DNA of 64,000 nucleotides from Streptomyces maremycinicus (GTDB lineage: Bacteria > Actinomycetota > Actinomycetes > Streptomycetales > Streptomycetaceae): contig NZ_BBYG01000014.1 in the NCBI RefSeq assembly GCF_001184025.1, positions 310,001-374,000 on the forward strand. The letters are read 5' to 3'. Positions 63,392-64,000 of this stretch are shown here, piece by piece (positions within the stretch are counted from its first letter, which is position 1; each line of letters starts with the position of its first letter). Below the pieces are notes generated by a model. The model saw nothing but the letters and a program-made list of their open reading frames with translations. It ran no database searches and had not been told where the DNA came from. Made by a program: the position numbers and the translations under genes.

Positions 63392-63834
63392 GCGGGACGG
63401 TCGCGGGCGTCGAGGCCCGCATGCCGATCCGCTCGGACCTGGACCTGGTGTGGGTGCGCCAGCACGTGCGCCGGGCCGCCGCGGCGCTCGGCTTCGGTCT
63501 GGTGGACCAGACCAAGCTGGTCACCGCGGCCAGCGAACTGGCCCGCAACACCCTGGTGTACGGCGGTGGCGGTGAGATGGCGGCGGAACACGTGCGCGAC
63601 GGCCGGGCCCAGGGGCTGCGGCTGACGTTCTCGGACCGGGGGCCGGGCATCGCCGATCCGGAGCGGGCGCTCAGCGACGGCTACACCTCCGGCGGCGGAC
63701 TGGGGCTCGGCCTGGGCGGCGCGCGTCGTCTCGTGCACGACTTCTCCCTCGACAGCACGCCCGGCGTCGGCACCACGGTCACGGTGACCTCCTGGGCGGT
63801 GCGCTCGCCGCGGCAGCGTGAGGAGCCGCGATGA
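63388..63834 (+). CDS. rsbT: RsbT-like serine kinase
   Basis: The 148-residue HATPase has the N-box TAASELARNTLVYGGG, the G1 region FSDRGPGIADPERALSDGYTSGGGLGLGLGGARRL and a strand-rich end. RsbT phosphorylates RsbS and RsbR and, once released, activates a downstream PP2C phosphatase or other partner. It starts with GTG overlapping rsbS and its stop overlaps the next ATG (ATGA). Confidence 0.94.
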   Translation: MSGTVAGVEARMPIRSDLDLVWVRQHVRRAAAALGFGLVDQTKLVTAASELARNTLVYGGGGEMAAEHVRDGRAQGLRLTFSDRGPGIADPERALSDGYTSGGGLGLGLGGARRLVHDFSLDSTPGVGTTVTVTSWAVRSPRQREEPR

Positions 63835-64000
63835 CACGGGTGTGGGACGTCCCCGTGCAGGACTCGACACGGGTGCGCGACGCGCGGGTGGCCGCGGAGG
63901 AGGCGGCGGCGCTGGCGGGACTCGACCGGTCGCGCAGCGCCGACGCCGCCCTGGTGGCGACCGAGCTGGCGACGAACCTGCTCAAGCACGCGCGCGGTGG
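63831..64000 (+). CDS. ATP-binding (SpoIIE/RsbX-like) protein, N-terminal part (cut by window edge)
   Basis: The frame begins at ATG 63831, overlapping the rsbT stop, and runs off the right edge. The visible 56 residues contain VRDARVAAEEAAALAGLDRSRSADAALVATELATNLLKHARGG, the HATPase N-box with Asn in the TELATN motif. In Streptomyces this start usually leads into a HATPase-PP2C fusion, which would make it the phosphatase end of the stressosome operon; that part is not in the window. Confidence 0.85.
   Translation, partial: MTRVWDVPVQDSTRVRDARVAAEEAAALAGLDRSRSADAALVATELATNLLKHARG

Overview
The window reads as a stretch of a Streptomyces (or very close actinomycete) chromosome. GC is very high with strong G/C bias at third codon positions, GTG starts are common, GTGA/ATGA start-stop overlaps are frequent, and the families are typical of the genus (ANTAR, DUF4232, DUF5133, DUF6415, the GlgE pathway, SigB/F/G-type sigma factors, many RsbW-like ATPases and SpoIIE-type phosphatases). 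No rRNA, tRNA, CRISPR array, IS element or prophage was seen.

Region 1 (1-2.7 kb): a PAS protein cut by the left edge, a Bcp-type peroxiredoxin coupled to a DoxX-like membrane protein, a small conserved protein, a repeat-filled gap and a MarR regulator.

Region 2 (2.9-20.3 kb): an iron-acquisition island. Two FecCD permease genes (minus) diverge, across an iron box, from a plus-strand operon encoding a Fes-type esterase, a siderophore-binding lipoprotein and EntA, EntC, EntE, EntB and a one-module EntF-type NRPS. The NRPS adenylation-domain code reads as serine, so the predicted product is a 2,3-dihydroxybenzoyl-serine (enterobactin-type) siderophore. A second Fes-type esterase converges on the NRPS end. 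A second iron-box-like site sits between that esterase and a secreted four-repeat surface protein, which is followed by a secreted YncE-like beta-propeller. No permease ATPase, MbtH protein, phosphopantetheinyl transferase or exporter lies in the window.

Region 3 (20.3-32.9 kb): mixed genes. These are a medium-chain dehydrogenase, a DUF4232 lipoprotein, an XRE-NTPase-TPR regulator, a DUF6415 protein, a small ATP-dependent DNA ligase, a Nep1-like (NPP1) secreted protein, a GNAT acetyltransferase, a HemC, and a MarR-ABC ATPase-ABC permease operon with a perfect palindromic operator.

Region 4 (33-47.4 kb): a SigB/F/G-type sigma factor, an ANTAR protein and a VOC protein lead into an alpha-glucan/trehalose island. 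It contains glgX, a degenerate HATPase protein, a DUF5133 protein, and glgE-treS-mak-glgB. A YbdK-type carboxylate-amine ligase follows. From memory this order resembles the S. coelicolor glg cluster I / sigG neighbourhood; I could not check that.

Region 5 (47.4-64 kb): an acyl-CoA ligase, then a dense partner-switching signalling block. It holds two RsbW-like ATPases, a PRC-barrel protein, a second SigB-type sigma factor, a soluble poly-HAMP hybrid histidine kinase, an ANTAR-GAF-PAS-PP2C phosphatase, a STAS anti-anti-sigma factor, a MarR, an atypical PP2C protein, and a stressosome-like rsbR-rsbS-rsbT operon running into an ATPase gene cut by the right edge. Both sigma genes have SigB-type promoter-like sequences upstream. 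The likely theme of regions 4-5 is stress-sigma control placed next to storage-glucan and trehalose metabolism.
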